DNA from: Stenotrophomonas sp. SAU14A_NAIMI4_5
GTDB lineage: Bacteria > Pseudomonadota > Gammaproteobacteria > Xanthomonadales > Xanthomonadaceae
Assembly (NCBI RefSeq): GCF_003086795.1
Contig: NZ_CP026003.1
Coordinates: 950,503 to 1,014,502 of the forward strand
DNA length: 64,000 nucleotides
Direction of reading: 5' to 3'
The translations under genes were made by a program, and so were the position numbers. The stretch's first letter is position 1. The number at the start of each line of letters is the position of its first letter. Positions 61,674-64,000 of the stretch are shown in pieces. The notes beneath the pieces were generated by a model. That model saw nothing but the letters and a program-made list of their open reading frames with translations. It was not told the DNA's origin and made no database searches.

Positions 61674-61899
61674 GTGCATTCCCCGTCGTGGCCACGTCAC
61701 GGTGGCGCGAAAGCTGCGTGTTGGCGAAGTGTACTGCCGCTTTTTACCTGACTGAACGCTGCTGCGCTCCATCACAGATCCGGATTCCCACAGGCATCTT
61801 CTATTGAATTCACATGCGCCGGACGGGTCGAATGGCCAGACCCGGCAAACCGGGTCGTGATGCATCAAGGCTGTCCACCTCACTTCAGGAGCGACCAGA
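61674..61899. promoter_or_regulatory. Divergent intergenic region of effector and metalloprotease
   Basis: 226 bp. Contains a GACCCGG-caaa-CCGGGTC stem near 61838 and a TCACA half-site near 61772 that could be part of a CRP/Clp-type site, but its partner half is absent. No confident promoter. Confidence 0.25.
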
Positions 61900-63153
61900 A
61901 TGATGTCCAGATCGATGGGTAGAACGGCGGTTGGCGTGTTGTTGGGCCTTTCGGTGGCGGCGGCGGCCAGTGCCGCGCCGTTGTTTGAACCGGTGACCAT
62001 CCTCAGCCGCGTTTCGGCCGGCAGTGATCCCGCGCTGGCCCGGCTGCTGTCCACGCCGTCCACCGCCACCGTGCAGGAAGTACGCATCGATGCGGCCGCC
62101 ACCTCGCAGCCGCAGCTGGAATTCGAGCTGCTGGGACAGAAGGTGCAGGCGATCCGCAGCAAGGTCGAGTCACTGCCCGATGGCGGCAGCGTCTGGTACG
62201 GGCAGATCCGCACGCCCTCCGACCGTCTGCAGAAGGCCACCTCCAACGGCCAGGACGACCCGGGCAATTCGCTGATCGTGGTGCGCTCGGGCAACACCCT
62301 CACCGGCTCGATCCGCAAGGACGGCAAGCTGTACCGCCTGCGTCCACTGGGCGACCGCCATATCCTGGTGGCGGTGGATGAAACCCGGATGCCGGCCGAT
62401 CATCCGGCCGACTACAACCAGCTGCCGAAGATTCCGATGGGGGACAGTGAACGCCTCGGCATCGCCCAGGCCTCGTCGGGCACGCCGGCCACCATCCGCG
62501 TGCTGGTGGTGGCCACCAATGCGGCGGTGGCGGCCTACGGCGGCAACATGCAGTCGCTGGTGCAGCTGGCAGTGGCCGAATCCAACCAGGGGTATGCCAA
62601 CAGCAACGTCGGCATCACCATGCAGCTGGCCGGTTATGAAACCACCAGCTACACCGAGTCGGGCAACTTCACCACCGACCTCACCCGCTTCCGCAACACC
62701 AGCGACGGTTACATGGACAGCATCCATGCCAGCCGCAACGCCACCACGGCGGATGTCGGCGTGCTGCTGATCAACAACACCAGCTACTGCGGCCTGGCCT
62801 CGGGCATTGGTTCAACCGCGGCGACGGCGTTCGCGGCGGTGTACTGGGACTGCGCGACGGGCTACTACTCCTTCGCGCACGAGATCGGCCACCTGCAGAG
62901 TGCCCGGCATGACATCGCCAACGATCCGAGCACCTCGCCGTATGCGTTCGGCCACGGCTACCGTTACGAGCCGGCCAGCGGTACCGGCTGGCGCACGATC
63001 ATGGCCTATGACTGCACCCGTGGCTGCCCGCGCCTGAACTACTGGTCCAACCCGAACATCAGCTACAACGGCATCCCGATGGGCATTGCCAGTTCGGCCG
63101 ACAACCAGCGCGTACTGGTCACCACCAAGCAGACGGTGGCCGGCTTCCGCTGA
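61900..63153 (+). CDS. Secreted M12B-type zinc metalloprotease
   Basis: 417 aa. Signal peptide (cut near ASAAP), a propeptide-like N-terminal half, then a metzincin catalytic domain with HEIGHLQSARHD (zinc-binding HExxHxxxxxHD) and the Met-turn TIMAYDC. Two Cys pairs lie near the active site. Family M12B-like (reprolysin-type) in bacteria; substrate unknown. AGGAG about 9 nt before ATG 61900 (ATG ATG). Confidence 0.85.
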   Translation: MMSRSMGRTAVGVLLGLSVAAAASAAPLFEPVTILSRVSAGSDPALARLLSTPSTATVQEVRIDAAATSQPQLEFELLGQKVQAIRSKVESLPDGGSVWYGQIRTPSDRLQKATSNGQDDPGNSLIVVRSGNTLTGSIRKDGKLYRLRPLGDRHILVAVDETRMPADHPADYNQLPKIPMGDSERLGIAQASSGTPATIRVLVVATNAAVAAYGGNMQSLVQLAVAESNQGYANSNVGITMQLAGYETTSYTESGNFTTDLTRFRNTSDGYMDSIHASRNATTADVGVLLINNTSYCGLASGIGSTAATAFAAVYWDCATGYYSFAHEIGHLQSARHDIANDPSTSPYAFGHGYRYEPASGTGWRTIMAYDCTRGCPRLNYWSNPNISYNGIPMGIASSADNQRVLVTTKQTVAGFR

Positions 63154-63167
63154 GGCGGCTACCGGAT

Positions 63168-63236
63168 GGCACCCGCCGACCAAGGTCGGCGTCTACCGGC
63201 CTGCGCGCTCTGGTAGATGCCAACCTTGGTGGGCAC
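63168..63236. repeat. Inverted SMAG pair
   Basis: CGCCGACCAAGGTCGGCGTC (ending GTCTAC) and GTAGATGCCAACCTTGGTGG, between convergent metalloprotease and lpxH genes. Confidence 0.75.
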
Positions 63237-63247
63237 CCGGCAATCCG

Positions 63248-63994
63248 TCATTCGCGCTTGAGCGAATCCAGGCGCCAGCCGTCGGCATCCACGCGCAGGA
63301 CCGAACCCTGTTCGTACCAGTCGCCCAGCACGATGCGGGTGCAGCTGCGGCCGCCGGCCTGCAGCGTGTGGATGGCCGGGCGATGGGTGTGGCCGTGGAT
63401 CATCGTGTCCACGCCATGGCGCACGAAAGTCGCCTCGACTTCGGCCGGGGCCACGTCGGTGACCGTCTCGAACTGCGCGCGGTCACCCTGCTTCATTTCC
63501 GACTGGCGTGCCTGGCTGGCATCGCGCGCCTTCTGCGCGAACGCGATGCGCGCGGCCAGCGGCTGCGACAGGAACTGCGCCTGGAACATCGGGTCGCGGG
63601 TCTGCGCGCGGAACTGCTGATAGGGGATGTCATCGGTGCACAGCAGGTCGCCGTGCTGCAGCATCACCGCACGGCCGTACAGCTCGATCACGCACGGGTC
63701 GGGCAGGATGCGCAGGCCGGCGCGGCGGGCGTAGTCTTCGCCCAGCAGGAAATCGCGGTTGCCACGCATGAAGAACACCGGCACGCCGCTGTCGGACAGC
63801 ACCTTCAGCGCATCGGCCACCGCATCGGCGGCCGGCGAAGGCGTGTCATCGCCGATCCAGGCTTCGAACAGGTCGCCCAGGATGTACAGCGCGTCCGCGC
63901 CGGGCGCGTCCTCGCGCAGGAAGCGCAGGAACAGGTCGGTGATGGCTGGACGGCTGGGGTCCAGGTGCAGATCGGAAATGAACAGCGTCGTCAT
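63248..63994 (-). CDS. lpxH: UDP-2,3-diacylglucosamine diphosphatase
   Basis: 248 aa; lipid A pathway enzyme producing lipid X and UMP. Calcineurin-like metal motifs: [32 protein letters not shown] and [10 protein letters not shown] 63994 is six bases from the window edge; the sequence [18 protein letters not shown] is the standard start, so the gene is complete. Confidence 0.97.
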   Translation of the reverse strand: MTTLFISDLHLDPSRPAITDLFLRFLREDAPGADALYILGDLFEAWIGDDTPSPAADAVADALKVLSDSGVPVFFMRGNRDFLLGEDYARRAGLRILPDPCVIELYGRAVMLQHGDLLCTDDIPYQQFRAQTRDPMFQAQFLSQPLAARIAFAQKARDASQARQSEMKQGDRAQFETVTDVAPAEVEATFVRHGVDTMIHGHTHRPAIHTLQAGGRSCTRIVLGDWYEQGSVLRVDADGWRLDSLKRE

Positions 63995-64000
63995 GCAGTC

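Noticed and set aside
61760..61790. CRP/Clp site in the effector-protease gap
   Set aside because: Only one half-site (TCACA) is present; no TGTGA at the right distance.

Overview
The window is about 66% GC chromosomal DNA from a Xanthomonadaceae gammaproteobacterium, most likely Stenotrophomonas (S. maltophilia group). This rests on the protein content (class II DAHP synthase, TorF-like porin, S46 peptidase, the folC-SPOR-cvpA-purF block) and on dozens of short GTAG-headed palindromes of the SMAG type known from S. maltophilia. I saw no prophage, integrase, insertion sequence, CRISPR array, tRNA or rRNA.

Region 1 (1-21.8 kb) is core information processing: the 3' end of rpoC, then contiguous str, S10, spc and alpha operons (rpsL-rpsG-fusA-tuf; rpsJ to rpsQ; rplN to secY; rpsM-rpsK-rpsD-rpoA-rplQ), all on the + strand and closed by an intrinsic terminator. 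Good sigma70-like promoters precede rpsL and rpsJ, and one lies across the end of secY ahead of rpsM. A strong intrinsic terminator sits inside the spc cluster between rpsN and rpsH. Three leaders (rpsL, rpsJ, rpsH) carry a hairpin with the same GCAGGCC-type stem. rpmJ is not in its usual place after secY.

Region 2 (21.9-40.5 kb) is mixed housekeeping: dsbB, a TonB-dependent receptor with a Zur-like operator, class II DAHP synthase, an MscS channel, a typA-DUF2127-amidase set on the - strand, ppiB, mdh, an RluA-type pseudouridine synthase, prpE, an unknown protein, a SUFU-domain protein, a beta-class GST and a SleB-like hydrolase. Two copies of a roughly 570-605 bp composite palindromic element lie at 26.3 and 34.8 kb.

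Region 3 (40.5-53.9 kb) holds a 2,4-dienoyl-CoA reductase-like enzyme, a YczE-like membrane protein, OmpA, two small exported proteins that share a module and flank an RsuA-family pseudouridine synthase, a seven-unit 111-bp tandem array, kbl and tdh (threonine catabolism) on either side of a TorF-like porin, and an S46 dipeptidyl peptidase.

Region 4 (53.9-64 kb) has a histidine phosphatase, folC, a double-SPOR protein, cvpA, purF, a DUF455 ferritin-like protein, an orphan DUF2235/Tle1-like putative effector divergent from an M12B-type metalloprotease, and lpxH.

The most notable non-coding features are the composite palindromes (four long hairpin arms, each with an exactly 52-nt interior), the shared leader hairpin of the ribosomal operons, the 111-bp array, and a run of stem-loops upstream of the SleB-like gene.
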